From JAHEEL01 sp963785245 (GTDB lineage: Bacteria; Actinomycetota; Acidimicrobiia; Spongiisociales; UBA5794): a stretch of DNA of 64,000 bases. The position numbers and the translations under genes were made by a program. Positions 14,396 through 23,387 of this stretch are shown here, in pieces. The notes under the pieces were generated by a model that searched no databases, had not been told where the DNA came from, and was given only the letters and a program-made list of their open reading frames with translations. Each line of letters starts with the position of its first letter. The stretch's first letter is position 1. The DNA lies in the NCBI GenBank assembly GCA_963785245.1, contig CAWAUO010000006.1:124001-188000 (forward strand), given 5' to 3'.

Positions 14396-16167
14396 GACAT
14401 GCCCCTCTCCCAGACTTCGACGAGGCGACGGTACTCATCGCTGGATTCGACCAAGTCTGCATGGGTCCCATCGGCGATAATCCGCCCGTCGCCGATCAGG
14501 ATCACTCGATCGGCGCGTTCGGCCGATCGGAGGCGGTGGGCGATCACGATCGCTGTTCTCCCGGCAAGCAGCACCCGGAGTGCGCCTTCGACTTCGAGTT
14601 CGGTCTCCGGATCGAGGTTCGAGGTCGCTTCGTCGAGCACGATCACCGAGGGGTCGTCCAGGAACGCCCGGCCGAGCGCCACGAGTTGGCGCTCCCCGGC
14701 GGAGAATCGCCCTCCGCGCTCGCGGACCTGCGTCTCGAGTCCGTCCGGGAGATCGCGCACCCAGTCGTCGATACCCATTGCCCGCAACACGTTCCACACG
14801 TCTTCATCGGATGCGTCGGGTGCGCCATAGGCGAGGTTGTTCCTCAGGGTCCCGTTGAAGAGGAAACCGTCCTGCGGGATCAGCGCGATGGCATCCGTGC
14901 GGGAGTCGATGGTGACGTCGGTGAGATCCGCGCCGTCGATCGAGACCGAACCCTGCTGCGGGTCGTAGTAGCGCAGGACGAGTTTGGCGATCGTGCTCTT
15001 TCCGGCGCCGGTCTCGCCGACGACGGCAAGCCGCTGGCCTGCCGGAATCTCGAGGTCGACGTCCTGGATCACCATGGTTTCGTCGTCGTAGCCGAAGGTC
15101 ACGCCGCTCAGCGCGATCTCACCGGCCACAGGATCGGCGAGGTCGTAGGCACCGGGGCGTTCGACCACATGAGCCTCCACATCGAGCAGGTTGAAGAGCT
15201 TGCCGAGTGCAGCGATGGCGGCCTGCAGCAGGTTGTAGACGTTTGCGAGGTTGACGATCGGCTGGAAGAACCAGTCGAGATAGAGGAGGAACACGACGAG
15301 CGTGCCGAACGTGAGCGACCCGTCGATGACCCGGAGTCCTCCGATGATGAGGACCGCAGCGATGGCCACGACGCGGAGGAACCCGACCGCTGGGAAGTAC
15401 CACGAGATGGCTTTCGCGGCACTCATGTTGGCCCGGTAGTGCGCCTCGTTGACGCGACCGAACGATGTCGCTTGGACCTGCTCCTGCGAGAACGCCTGGA
15501 CGACCCGCACACCGGCGATCCCCTCCTGGAGACCCGCGAGGACCCGCCCGATGCGTTCGCGTACCTGCTCGTAGGCCTTGGCCGCCTGGCGTTGGAAGAT
15601 GACCGAGACACCGACGAGCACGGCGATCACCGCGAACGTCGACACCGCCATCTGCCAGTCGACCAGCACCATGGCAACGGCGACTCCGATCACGGTGAGA
15701 CCGTTCGAGACCGCCATCACCGCGCCGTCCCCCGCGAATTCCTGGAGCGATTCGATGTCCGAGGTCATCCGACTGACCAGGACACCGCTCTTCGATCGGG
15801 AGTAGAACGCGGTGTCGGATCGGATGAGGTGGCGGAAGACCACACTTCTGAGATTCAGGAGGTACTGCTCGCCGACCCAGGCGATGCCGTAGCGCGAGAT
15901 CTTCACGAACACGTACTGGACGACCAGCAGGACGATGAACACCAGCGCAGCCGTCGTCACCACCTGCTTGTCACCCTCCGCGACGCCGCGGTCGATTCCG
16001 ACCCCGACCGCAAGCGGACCGGCAAGACGGGCAGCCGTGCCGAGTGCTGCCGCGGTGAATGCGCCGATCGCGGGCCACATCAGGGATCGGCCGAGACGGC
16101 CAGCGCGACGGAGCAGGCCGCTCCGGTCCCGGACCTCGGAGTCGGATCCGTGCTGCATGTACCTCAT
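14392..16167 (-). CDS. ABC half-exporter (TMD-NBD), consensus Walker B subunit
   Basis: A 591-residue exporter subunit: six membrane helices in about residues 30-310, then an ATPase domain. Walker A is GETGAGKST near 384-392, Walker B VIVLDEATSNLD near 505-516 with the catalytic Glu, and the H-loop is VIAHRL. The signature is altered to FSAGERQ rather than LSGGQ. Its partner upstream has the opposite pattern (LSGGQ but LDD Walker B), so the two probably form a heterodimeric exporter with one degenerate ATP site. The start overlaps the partner's stop by ATGA. Substrate unknown. Confidence 0.93.
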   Translation of the reverse strand: MRYMQHGSDSEVRDRSGLLRRAGRLGRSLMWPAIGAFTAAALGTAARLAGPLAVGVGIDRGVAEGDKQVVTTAALVFIVLLVVQYVFVKISRYGIAWVGEQYLLNLRSVVFRHLIRSDTAFYSRSKSGVLVSRMTSDIESLQEFAGDGAVMAVSNGLTVIGVAVAMVLVDWQMAVSTFAVIAVLVGVSVIFQRQAAKAYEQVRERIGRVLAGLQEGIAGVRVVQAFSQEQVQATSFGRVNEAHYRANMSAAKAISWYFPAVGFLRVVAIAAVLIIGGLRVIDGSLTFGTLVVFLLYLDWFFQPIVNLANVYNLLQAAIAALGKLFNLLDVEAHVVERPGAYDLADPVAGEIALSGVTFGYDDETMVIQDVDLEIPAGQRLAVVGETGAGKSTIAKLVLRYYDPQQGSVSIDGADLTDVTIDSRTDAIALIPQDGFLFNGTLRNNLAYGAPDASDEDVWNVLRAMGIDDWVRDLPDGLETQVRERGGRFSAGERQLVALGRAFLDDPSVIVLDEATSNLDPETELEVEGALRVLLAGRTAIVIAHRLRSAERADRVILIGDGRIIADGTHADLVESSDEYRRLVEVWERGMS

Positions 16168-17930
16168 CGGACACCGCCGGGCGCTCGTTGATCATCGTGG
16201 GCCAGAACCGCTCCATACCGCGGGATCGTGGCGAGCAACTCGTCGTGCGTGCCGAGGCCCGCGATTGCTCCGTTCTCAAGGAACACCACGAGATCGGCGA
16301 GCGCGAGCGTCGAGGTTCGGTGAGCGATGATCAGCGTTGTCCTGTTCGCCATCACACGACGGAGGGCTTCCTGGATCTCGGACTCGACGACCGCGTCGAC
16401 CGACGAGGTCGCGTCGTCCAGGATCAGGATGCGGGGATCCCGCAGCACACTCCTGGCGAGCGCTACTCGCTGCCGCTGACCACCGGACAGGGTGTGGCCG
16501 CGTTCACCAACGATGGTTCCGTACCCGTCCGGCATAGCGCAGATGAAGTCGTGCGCCTGAGCGAGTCGCGCGGCCGCCCGGACGCCGCGTTCATCCGCTC
16601 GAGGATCACCGACAAGGATGTTCTCGGCGATCGTCGCCGAGAACAGGAAGCTCTCCTGAAAGACGATGGCGACTTCAGATCGAAGATCATCCAGGCGCAG
16701 TTCGCGAACGTCGACTCCGTCGATCGCGACCGATCCGGCGGAGACGTCATAGAACCGGGGCACGAGGTTGGCCACCGTGGTCTTGCCGGATCCCGTTGCC
16801 CCGACGAGGGCGACCGCCGTTCCCCCAGGGATGATGAGTTCCATGTCCTCAAGGACCGTCTCGCCGCCGGGGTAGGCGAACTGCACCCCGTCGAAACGAA
16901 TCTCGCCCGGCCCATCCGGGAGCGGTACCGGCTTGGCCGGATCCTCGATGACCGGATCAGTCGAGAGCAAGTCATCGATCCGCGACGCCGACGCCGCTGC
17001 GCGCGGCAGATTGGCGAAGAACCATCCGGTGATCATCAACGGCAGCACCAGGACCGCCAGGTACTGGGTGAACGCCACGAACTCCCCCTCGGTCAGCGCC
17101 CCATCGATGACGCGGAACCCACCAAGCCACAGGACCGCGACGGTCCCGAGCGACGGAATAAGCTCGAAGAGCGGTGCGTAGGTCGACCGATACCGGGCGA
17201 TCTGGATGGTGTCCTCGTAGATCGCGACGGCCGCGTTCTTCAGGCGGAGTTCCTCACGGCGCTCTTGCCCGTAGGCCTTTACGACCTCGATCCCGGCCAC
17301 ACTCTCTTCGACCACCTCGGCGAGGTCGGCGAGTTTCTGCTGGACGCTGAACGAAAGGCGAATGATGCGCCGTGCGAGCGCATTGGCGTTGAGTACCAGC
17401 GCCGGGAATGTGAGCGAGGCGACGAGGCCGAGAACCGGATCGATCATGATCAGCACGACCATCACCACGACGAACATCGCAATGTTCGCGACCACAATCG
17501 GCAGCATCATGAGGATCAGGCGGATCTGAGACAGATCGGACGATGCCCGGGACATGAGTTGCCCGGTCGGTGTGATGTCGTGGAATGCGAACGCGAGCCG
17601 CTGGATGTGAGCGAACATGCGCCCGCGGAGGTCGGCTTCTGCGCGGTACGCGAGACGGAATCCGAAGTACCTGCGGAATCCCATGCCAATGGCTTGGACG
17701 ATGCCGACGCCGATCAGCACGGCGATGAGCGGCCACAGCCGGTTGCGATCCCGGGCGAGGATGGCATCGTCGATCACCATCGAGACAACGACCGGCAGCA
17801 GCACCACGCCGACCATCCAGACGAGCGCTCCGGCGATCGCGATGACACCGTATCTCGGATACGACCGCAGGGTCTTGACCAACAAGCCGATGCCGCTCCG
17901 AATGTCCCCGTCGGGTTGGCCGGGGTTCAT
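16164..17930 (-). CDS. ABC half-exporter (TMD-NBD), degenerate Walker B subunit
   Basis: A 588-residue exporter subunit starting at ATG 17930, which overlaps the yihY-like stop by ATGA; longer open frames lie inside that gene. Six membrane helices are followed by an ATPase domain with Walker A GATGSGKTT near residue 376, signature LSGGQRQRV near 478 and Walker B ILILDDATSSVD near 499, where the catalytic Glu is Asp. The H-loop IIAHRT is intact. Together with the downstream subunit this predicts a TM287/288-like heterodimer. Cargo could be a lipid, drug or peptide; the block gives no direct clue. Confidence 0.93.
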   Translation of the reverse strand: MNPGQPDGDIRSGIGLLVKTLRSYPRYGVIAIAGALVWMVGVVLLPVVVSMVIDDAILARDRNRLWPLIAVLIGVGIVQAIGMGFRRYFGFRLAYRAEADLRGRMFAHIQRLAFAFHDITPTGQLMSRASSDLSQIRLILMMLPIVVANIAMFVVVMVVLIMIDPVLGLVASLTFPALVLNANALARRIIRLSFSVQQKLADLAEVVEESVAGIEVVKAYGQERREELRLKNAAVAIYEDTIQIARYRSTYAPLFELIPSLGTVAVLWLGGFRVIDGALTEGEFVAFTQYLAVLVLPLMITGWFFANLPRAAASASRIDDLLSTDPVIEDPAKPVPLPDGPGEIRFDGVQFAYPGGETVLEDMELIIPGGTAVALVGATGSGKTTVANLVPRFYDVSAGSVAIDGVDVRELRLDDLRSEVAIVFQESFLFSATIAENILVGDPRADERGVRAAARLAQAHDFICAMPDGYGTIVGERGHTLSGGQRQRVALARSVLRDPRILILDDATSSVDAVVESEIQEALRRVMANRTTLIIAHRTSTLALADLVVFLENGAIAGLGTHDELLATIPRYGAVLAHDDQRAPGGVR

Positions 17931-18766
17931 GAGTCGGTTCCGCGGACAACATCCACGATCGAAGGGACAAGGGCCGGCACCGAGATAATGATCAAACCGA
18001 TAGCGTACGACCACACGAGGACCACGCCAATCGTGCCGAGTGAGTCGAGCGTCGACCCGCCGAATGTCGGGACCAGGATGATGGCGAGCCAGGTCGTCAA
18101 GGACAGTGTCAGCGCGGCAACAACCGCCGAGGTGAATGACATCCTCAACGGTGTCGGTGTGCCCCACCGATAGATCGCTGCCAACACGATGACGACCCAT
18201 CCGACGAAGACACCCACCGTGATCCAGCCCATCGAACCCACCGTGATCCCAAACCTGTCGAGCGTGTCCGTCACCCAGTCACCAAAGATCACCGCGACAT
18301 AGCTGGCCAGCAACGCGACGCCCGCCCCAAAGGTGAAAAGGATCCCGAGACCACGCGTGACAAAGTAGGACCGGCTCTCGGCGGTGGTCTCGATCAGCCG
18401 CAGCGACTTCTGGACCGCGTAGATAGCCCGCGAACCCGACCAGAGCGCAACGAGCAGCGAGACGACCAGCACGACCGGGCCCATCCCGCCAATGGCGCTC
18501 GAGGCTTCCTGAAGGATCGGGAGAATGAAGTCGGCAACCTGCTGCGGGAACTCGCTCGTGACGGTCTGTTCGATCTTGTCCAGACCGTCGGCGCCGGACC
18601 CCACCATCGAGAGGCCGCCAACGACCGCGAACGAGAGCGGGACGAGCGCGAATATGGAGTTGTACGCGATCGCCGCCGCCATCAGGAATGGATCGGCCGC
18701 CATGATCCGCTTGAGCGCTGCCACCAGCGGATCGAGACGCGGAGGGAGTGAGATCAGCTGGCGCAT
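17927..18766 (-). CDS. YihY/BrkB-family inner membrane protein
   Basis: A 279-residue polytopic membrane protein. The N-terminal MAADPFLMAAAIAYNSIFALVPL and the later GPVVLVVSLLVALWSGSRAIYAVQKSLRLI match the YihY/BrkB family (formerly mis-called RNase BN). About six hydrophobic helices are visible. Family function is poorly defined; envelope or transport roles are proposed. It is the first gene of a coupled block with two ABC half-exporters and a PLP enzyme. The ATG has no ribosome-binding site and a TATCCT box six bases upstream. Confidence 0.9.
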   Translation of the reverse strand: MRQLISLPPRLDPLVAALKRIMAADPFLMAAAIAYNSIFALVPLSFAVVGGLSMVGSGADGLDKIEQTVTSEFPQQVADFILPILQEASSAIGGMGPVVLVVSLLVALWSGSRAIYAVQKSLRLIETTAESRSYFVTRGLGILFTFGAGVALLASYVAVIFGDWVTDTLDRFGITVGSMGWITVGVFVGWVVIVLAAIYRWGTPTPLRMSFTSAVVAALTLSLTTWLAIILVPTFGGSTLDSLGTIGVVLVWSYAIGLIIISVPALVPSIVDVVRGTDS

Positions 18767-18772
18767 GCTTTG

Positions 18773-18778
18773 AGGATA
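18773..18778 (-). promoter_or_regulatory. Candidate leaderless -10 of the YihY-like gene
   Basis: TATCCT on the minus strand, six bases before the ATG at 18766. The 63-bp divergent spacer must also carry the promoter of the beta-propeller lipoprotein gene. Confidence 0.55.
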
Positions 18779-18815
18779 CGGGCGATCAGTGGCGAGCAGA
18801 AAACCGACCCGTTCC

Positions 18816-18821
18816 TACACT
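18816..18821 (+). promoter_or_regulatory. Candidate leaderless -10 of the beta-propeller lipoprotein gene
   Basis: TACACT, eight bases before the ATG at 18830, with no ribosome-binding site. Confidence 0.55.
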
Positions 18822-18829
18822 CGCACCCG

Positions 18830-20425
18830 ATGCGTCGTTTGATCACCACCGCCGTCGCCATGGCCATGGTCGCCACCGCCTGTGTTGCGGGTGCCGACCT
18901 TGTGCCGGCCGACCCGAACGGTACGACCACGACGACCGTCGGAGAGACAACGACAGTGGCCGGCACCGACACCACGGCGCCGACTGATTCGACGGACCCG
19001 GGCGACGCGACGGCGTCGTCGACGACCACGACGACGGTCCCTTCCCGCCTGCCCGGCGTGGTCCCACCCGAAAGCGTCGGGGAGCCCTGGGGTGAAGTCG
19101 TGGGTCTCACCATGTTCCGCGGCAACCCGACGCGTACCTTCTTCGGTTCGGGTCCGGTATCCAGGCAATCACCGGATACCGCGTGGAAGTTCCCGGACGA
19201 CGCGATGTGCGGACAGTCCCCGGTCGGCCAAGAGAACAAGGTCTGGTGCGGGAGCGGGTGGACCGGGCAGCCCGTCGTATGGGAACGGCCAGACGGCATT
19301 ACCGAAGTCATCTTCGGCGCATATGACAAGCAGATCCACTTCCTCAACGCAGACACCGGTGAGCGGACACGCCCCGACTTCGACATGGGCGACATCATCA
19401 AGGGGTCCGTCACCCTCGATCCCGATGGCTACCCGCTTCTCTACACCGGCTCTCGCGATCCCCGGTTCCGCATCATCGCGCTCGATGCCGAAGAGCCATA
19501 CGAGGTGTGGTCCCTGCACGCGAAGTCCGTCGATGGGATCTGGAACGACGACTGGGATTCGAACCCGGTGATCGTCGACGACATGATGTACCAGGGCGGA
19601 GAGAACTCGTGGTGGTTCGCCGTCAAGCTCAACCGTGGCTACGACGCGGACGGCACGGTGACCGTCGATCCCCAGGTGGTGTATCAGATCCCGGCCTGGA
19701 CCGATGAGCTCACGGAGATATTCGGCCGGCAGCACTCGGTCGAGAACTCGACCGCCGTCTTCGAACAGCGGGCGTACTTCTCGACCTCGGCAGGCCGGGT
19801 CGTCGGCATCGACCTCACCGACATCGAGGCCGGGAACGGGGAGATCTTCTTCGACTTCTGGAACGGGGATGACACCGACTCGACGATCAGCATCGACGCC
19901 GAGGGGTACCTGTACGTCGTCTCGCATGCCGATACGGCGAAGAAGAACAACACCGCGGCCCGCCGCGTCCGCGAGGTCGGGGATCTCGCGAAGCTGGACC
20001 CCAACAATCCGGATGACCCGGTGGTGTGGTCGGTCTATCTCTCCGCAGCGCGCGGACAGGATGCCGGCGCCTGGGCGACGCCGGCGCTCCACGCCGACGC
20101 CGGACTGCTCTTCGTCGCGACGGACGCCGGTGATCTCCTCGCGATCGACACGGCAACCGGCGAGACCGTCTGGGAGGACTTCATCGGCGGCAATGCCTGG
20201 TCATCGCCGGTGATCGCCGACGAGATGCTGGTGGTCGGCGTCGACTGCCTCACCGGTTCGGCCGGGTTCCGCGCGTACGACCTCACCAATCCTCGCTCAC
20301 CGCTCCGCATGTGGGACAAGACCGTCGGATCCGGTCAGTGCATCGAGTCGACGCCCGCGATCTGGAACGGACGGATCTACGTCGGCTCACGCGACGGCTT
20401 CTTCTACGCCCTCTCAAGCGAATGA
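18830..20425 (+). CDS. Lipoprotein with PQQ-like (WD40-like) beta-propeller
   Basis: A 531-residue exported lipoprotein. The signal ends MVATAC, giving a lipidated Cys near residue 18, followed by a Thr-rich linker to about residue 70. The rest consists of propeller blades: repeats of the type FVATDAGDLLAIDTATGETVW, KVWCGSGWTGQPVVW and RIYVGSRDGFFYALSS are PQQ-like blade signatures, but there is no dehydrogenase domain. The role is probably protein interaction or an envelope scaffold. The start at 18830 places the signal peptide at the N terminus. It overlaps the next gene by ATGA. Confidence 0.88.
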   Translation: MRRLITTAVAMAMVATACVAGADLVPADPNGTTTTTVGETTTVAGTDTTAPTDSTDPGDATASSTTTTTVPSRLPGVVPPESVGEPWGEVVGLTMFRGNPTRTFFGSGPVSRQSPDTAWKFPDDAMCGQSPVGQENKVWCGSGWTGQPVVWERPDGITEVIFGAYDKQIHFLNADTGERTRPDFDMGDIIKGSVTLDPDGYPLLYTGSRDPRFRIIALDAEEPYEVWSLHAKSVDGIWNDDWDSNPVIVDDMMYQGGENSWWFAVKLNRGYDADGTVTVDPQVVYQIPAWTDELTEIFGRQHSVENSTAVFEQRAYFSTSAGRVVGIDLTDIEAGNGEIFFDFWNGDDTDSTISIDAEGYLYVVSHADTAKKNNTAARRVREVGDLAKLDPNNPDDPVVWSVYLSAARGQDAGAWATPALHADAGLLFVATDAGDLLAIDTATGETVWEDFIGGNAWSSPVIADEMLVVGVDCLTGSAGFRAYDLTNPRSPLRMWDKTVGSGQCIESTPAIWNGRIYVGSRDGFFYALSSE

Positions 20426-21396
20426 GCAACCGCGGCACCGTCGTCACGGGAACCGGCGGGAAGCTGGCTGCCGCCGTCCTGTTCGCCGTCGGAACGGCGG
20501 GAACACTCGCGACGGTGCTCGGCTTCTTCGGGGCCACCTGGTGGGGTTGGGACCGGATCGCTGATTGGCGCTTCCCCCTCGCGGTCGTCCTCGGCGTCAC
20601 GGCCATCGTCTACGGACTGGCGTTCCGTCGCGGCTTGTCTGCGGTGTTCCTGGCTGCAGCCATCGTCAACGGCGTGCTTCTGGCGCCGATGTGGTTGTCG
20701 ACCCAGGCCGGCGCCGCCTCCAGCGAGCGGATCCGTGTGGTCAGTCTCGATACCAGTGGTTCCGGCGACTCCCGCCATGCCACCATTGCGTGGCTCGATA
20801 GCGTCGAGGCCGATCTGGCCCTGCTGTATCGAACGACCGGCGACTGGGCCGAGGCGCTCGCAACCGAGAACGTCCCGTACCGGATCATGCCCGCCCCCGT
20901 CGGAAGCGACGCGTTCGGACAAGCACTCGTCCTGGTTCGAAAGGACGCGGTGGCCACACCGATGCCCCCAGTGCCCGGATCGGACGTCACTGTTCAGATC
21001 AGCCTCGGAGCTACGGACGCGACGGTCATCGGACTCGCCGTCCAGAATCCCGGCTCCCCACTCGAGGCGGAGTCACGAGTCGCCCGATTCACGGCGGTCA
21101 ACGAGGCGATCGCGAGCATCGCAGGAACGGTCGTCGTCACCGGCAATTTCGAGACGTCGCGGTGGTCCCACGCCTTCGATGTGATCGCGAACGGTCTGGT
21201 GAACTCGGAGAACGGGTTTGGCTACGCCGCAACCTGGCCGTCGTCGGATTGGCCCCTCATCGGTGACTACACCGGACTGCCGCTCGATCACGCGGTGTAT
21301 CGCGGCGACGTCACGGTGCCGACACGGGCCATCGGACCGGACCTGGGACCTTCGCATCGGCCGCTGCTCTTCGATCTCTCCCAGGCCGCCGGGTAG
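20422..21396 (+). CDS. Membrane-anchored endonuclease/exonuclease/phosphatase-fold protein with altered motifs
   Basis: A 324-residue protein with three predicted N-terminal helices (about residues 14-32, 46-66 and 72-93) and an extracytoplasmic EEP-like domain. The usual EEP motifs are changed: GDFN is replaced by GNFE (in VVTGNFETSRWS), and the terminal SDHRP by PSHRP, while YAATWPSSDWPL and LPLDHAVYRGDV are recognisable. Loss of the metal and catalytic Asp/Asn residues suggests reduced or changed activity. The start overlaps the lipoprotein stop by ATGA. The family assignment rests on the overall C-terminal pattern. Confidence 0.75.
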   Translation: MSNRGTVVTGTGGKLAAAVLFAVGTAGTLATVLGFFGATWWGWDRIADWRFPLAVVLGVTAIVYGLAFRRGLSAVFLAAAIVNGVLLAPMWLSTQAGAASSERIRVVSLDTSGSGDSRHATIAWLDSVEADLALLYRTTGDWAEALATENVPYRIMPAPVGSDAFGQALVLVRKDAVATPMPPVPGSDVTVQISLGATDATVIGLAVQNPGSPLEAESRVARFTAVNEAIASIAGTVVVTGNFETSRWSHAFDVIANGLVNSENGFGYAATWPSSDWPLIGDYTGLPLDHAVYRGDVTVPTRAIGPDLGPSHRPLLFDLSQAAG

Positions 21397-21418
21397 GCCC
21401 CAAACTCGCCACCGCCGG

Positions 21419-21424
21419 TAGCCT
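21419..21424 (+). promoter_or_regulatory. Candidate leaderless -10 of the M3 peptidase gene
   Basis: TAGCCT, seven bases before the ATG at 21432, with no ribosome-binding site. It suggests an internal promoter in the operon. Confidence 0.45.
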
Positions 21425-21431
21425 GCTGTCC

Positions 21432-23387
21432 ATGCTTCACGACTACACCACCGTCACCGCAACGTCCGTCTCTGAAGTCACCGAGAAGGCGATCGCGACC
21501 TCCGAGTCGCTGATCGACGGTGTCGTCACCGCCGACGGTCCGCGCACCTACGCCAACACGATGGCGCCGCTGGACGCGGTCGCCGTTCTCATCTCGGACG
21601 CCTCAGGGAACGGTTCGTTCATGGCGCGCGTCCACCCTGATACCGCGGTGCGCTCTGCCGGCGTCGCCGCGGGTGAGCGCTCGTCGAAGTGGGGGGCCGA
21701 TCTCGTGATGCGCTCAGATCTCGCGTCCGCCGTTCGAGCGTATGCCGCCACAGCCGATGCCGCAGACCTCGACGGCCTCGAAGCGCGCAACCTCGCGTTC
21801 TGGCTGCGGGATCTCAGAAGAGCGGGCCACGATCTCAACGAGGTCGATCGGTCCCGGTTGCGCAGACTGCGACAGCGCCTCATCGAGGTGCAGGTGGCGT
21901 TCAACAGCAACCTCGACGAGTGGGATGACGCCATCGAGATGACCCGCGAGGATCTCGCAGGTCTGCCGGAGGCGTACATCGAGCGACTCTCGCCTGGTGA
22001 ATCCGAGGGGACATACCGGGTCTCCATGTCCTACCCGGACTACATCCCGTTCATCGAGGAGGCGGAGCACCGGGATCTGCGGCGACAGATGCAGTTCAAG
22101 TTCTGGAATCGGGCGGCGGAGGACAACACGCCGCTGCTCGCCGAAGCCGTGGCGATCCGGAACGAGATCGCTTCGCTCCTCGGCTATCGCACGTGGGCCG
22201 AGTACGCCATGGAAGTCAAGATGGCGAACCCCGACGCCGTCGAGGCCCTCTACGCGTCGATCGTCCCGGGACTGACGGTCCGTGCGTCACAGGAGTTGGA
22301 GACCCTCCGAAGCCTGGCGAGCGACGATCTCGACGGCGGTCCGATCCTCTCGTGGGATTGGATGTACTACCACACGATGCAGCAGAAGCAGGACTTCGGG
22401 ATCGATCAGAACGAGGTCGCCGAGTTCTTCCCGCTCGAGACCGTCATCGACGGCATGTTCGACATCACCGGTGAAGTGTTCGGACTCGAATACCGCGAGA
22501 TCGCAGACACAAACGCCTGGCACGAAGACGTAAAGCTGTTCGAGATCCGGAACCAGGGCGGCGATGAACCGATCGCCTACTTCTACGCCGATCTCTTCCC
22601 GCGCGACGGCAAGTTCGGCCACGCGGCGTGTTTCTCAATCACCGGAGGCATGCGGGAGGCCGACGGGCCGTACCGCGCCCCGATCGCTGCGATCGTCGCG
22701 AACTTCACAAAGCCGGGACCGGATTCGCCCTCCCTCCTCAAACATGACGAGGCACTGACGCTGTTCCACGAATTCGGGCACGTCCTCCACTTCTGTCTGA
22801 CCACGATCGACCACCCCCGATTCGCGGGATACGACACCGAATGGGACTTCGTCGAGGCTCCATCGCAGATCATGGAGCACTGGATGTGGCAGCCGGAGGT
22901 CCTCCAGCGGTTCGCACGCCACTACGAGACGGGCGAGGTCATCCCAACCGATCTCGTCGAGCGCCTCGTCGCCGGCCGCGACCAGAACATCGGACTCACC
23001 ACGCTCCGCCAGGTCTTCCTCGGCGAGTTCGACCTCGCGATCCACACCGGGGCCGAGGACATCGATCTCGATCAAGCCACCCGGGAGGCGTTCGCCCTGA
23101 CCCTCATCCCGTATCACGAGGGCACCTCTTTCGCGGCGTCCTTCGGACACCTCATGGGCGGATACGACGCCGGCTACTACGGATATCAGTGGGCGAAGGT
23201 CTACGGAGACGACATGTTCTCCGTGTTCGCGGACGAGGGCATCCTCAGCCCAGCGGTCGGCGCTCGCTACCGTGACGAGGTGCTCTCGCGCGGCTACTCG
23301 CGTGACGCCATCGAGCACCTGCGGGCGTTCCTCAGACGCGAACCGTCCTCCGATGCCTATCTCGAGAATCTGGGTCTCGACGGATGA
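21432..23387 (+). CDS. M3A-family zinc oligopeptidase (thimet/Dcp type)
   Basis: A 651-residue cytoplasmic-looking peptidase with no signal peptide. The zinc motif HEFGHVLH lies near residues 447-454, and the third ligand and M3A specificity segment is TEWDFVEAPSQIMEHWMW downstream. The C-terminal YYGYQWAKVYGDDMFSVF is also typical. It degrades short peptides to smaller products. It lies between an EEP-like gene and a GH57 gene; the next start overlaps its stop by ATGA. Confidence 0.93.
   Translation: MLHDYTTVTATSVSEVTEKAIATSESLIDGVVTADGPRTYANTMAPLDAVAVLISDASGNGSFMARVHPDTAVRSAGVAAGERSSKWGADLVMRSDLASAVRAYAATADAADLDGLEARNLAFWLRDLRRAGHDLNEVDRSRLRRLRQRLIEVQVAFNSNLDEWDDAIEMTREDLAGLPEAYIERLSPGESEGTYRVSMSYPDYIPFIEEAEHRDLRRQMQFKFWNRAAEDNTPLLAEAVAIRNEIASLLGYRTWAEYAMEVKMANPDAVEALYASIVPGLTVRASQELETLRSLASDDLDGGPILSWDWMYYHTMQQKQDFGIDQNEVAEFFPLETVIDGMFDITGEVFGLEYREIADTNAWHEDVKLFEIRNQGGDEPIAYFYADLFPRDGKFGHAACFSITGGMREADGPYRAPIAAIVANFTKPGPDSPSLLKHDEALTLFHEFGHVLHFCLTTIDHPRFAGYDTEWDFVEAPSQIMEHWMWQPEVLQRFARHYETGEVIPTDLVERLVAGRDQNIGLTTLRQVFLGEFDLAIHTGAEDIDLDQATREAFALTLIPYHEGTSFAASFGHLMGGYDAGYYGYQWAKVYGDDMFSVFADEGILSPAVGARYRDEVLSRGYSRDAIEHLRAFLRREPSSDAYLENLGLDG

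Noticed and set aside
14098..18173. Long plus-strand open frames opposite the ABC exporter genes
   Set aside because: They mirror the codon structure of well-supported minus-strand genes, show no domain and are rich in Arg/Asp strings typical of antisense frames in GC-rich DNA.
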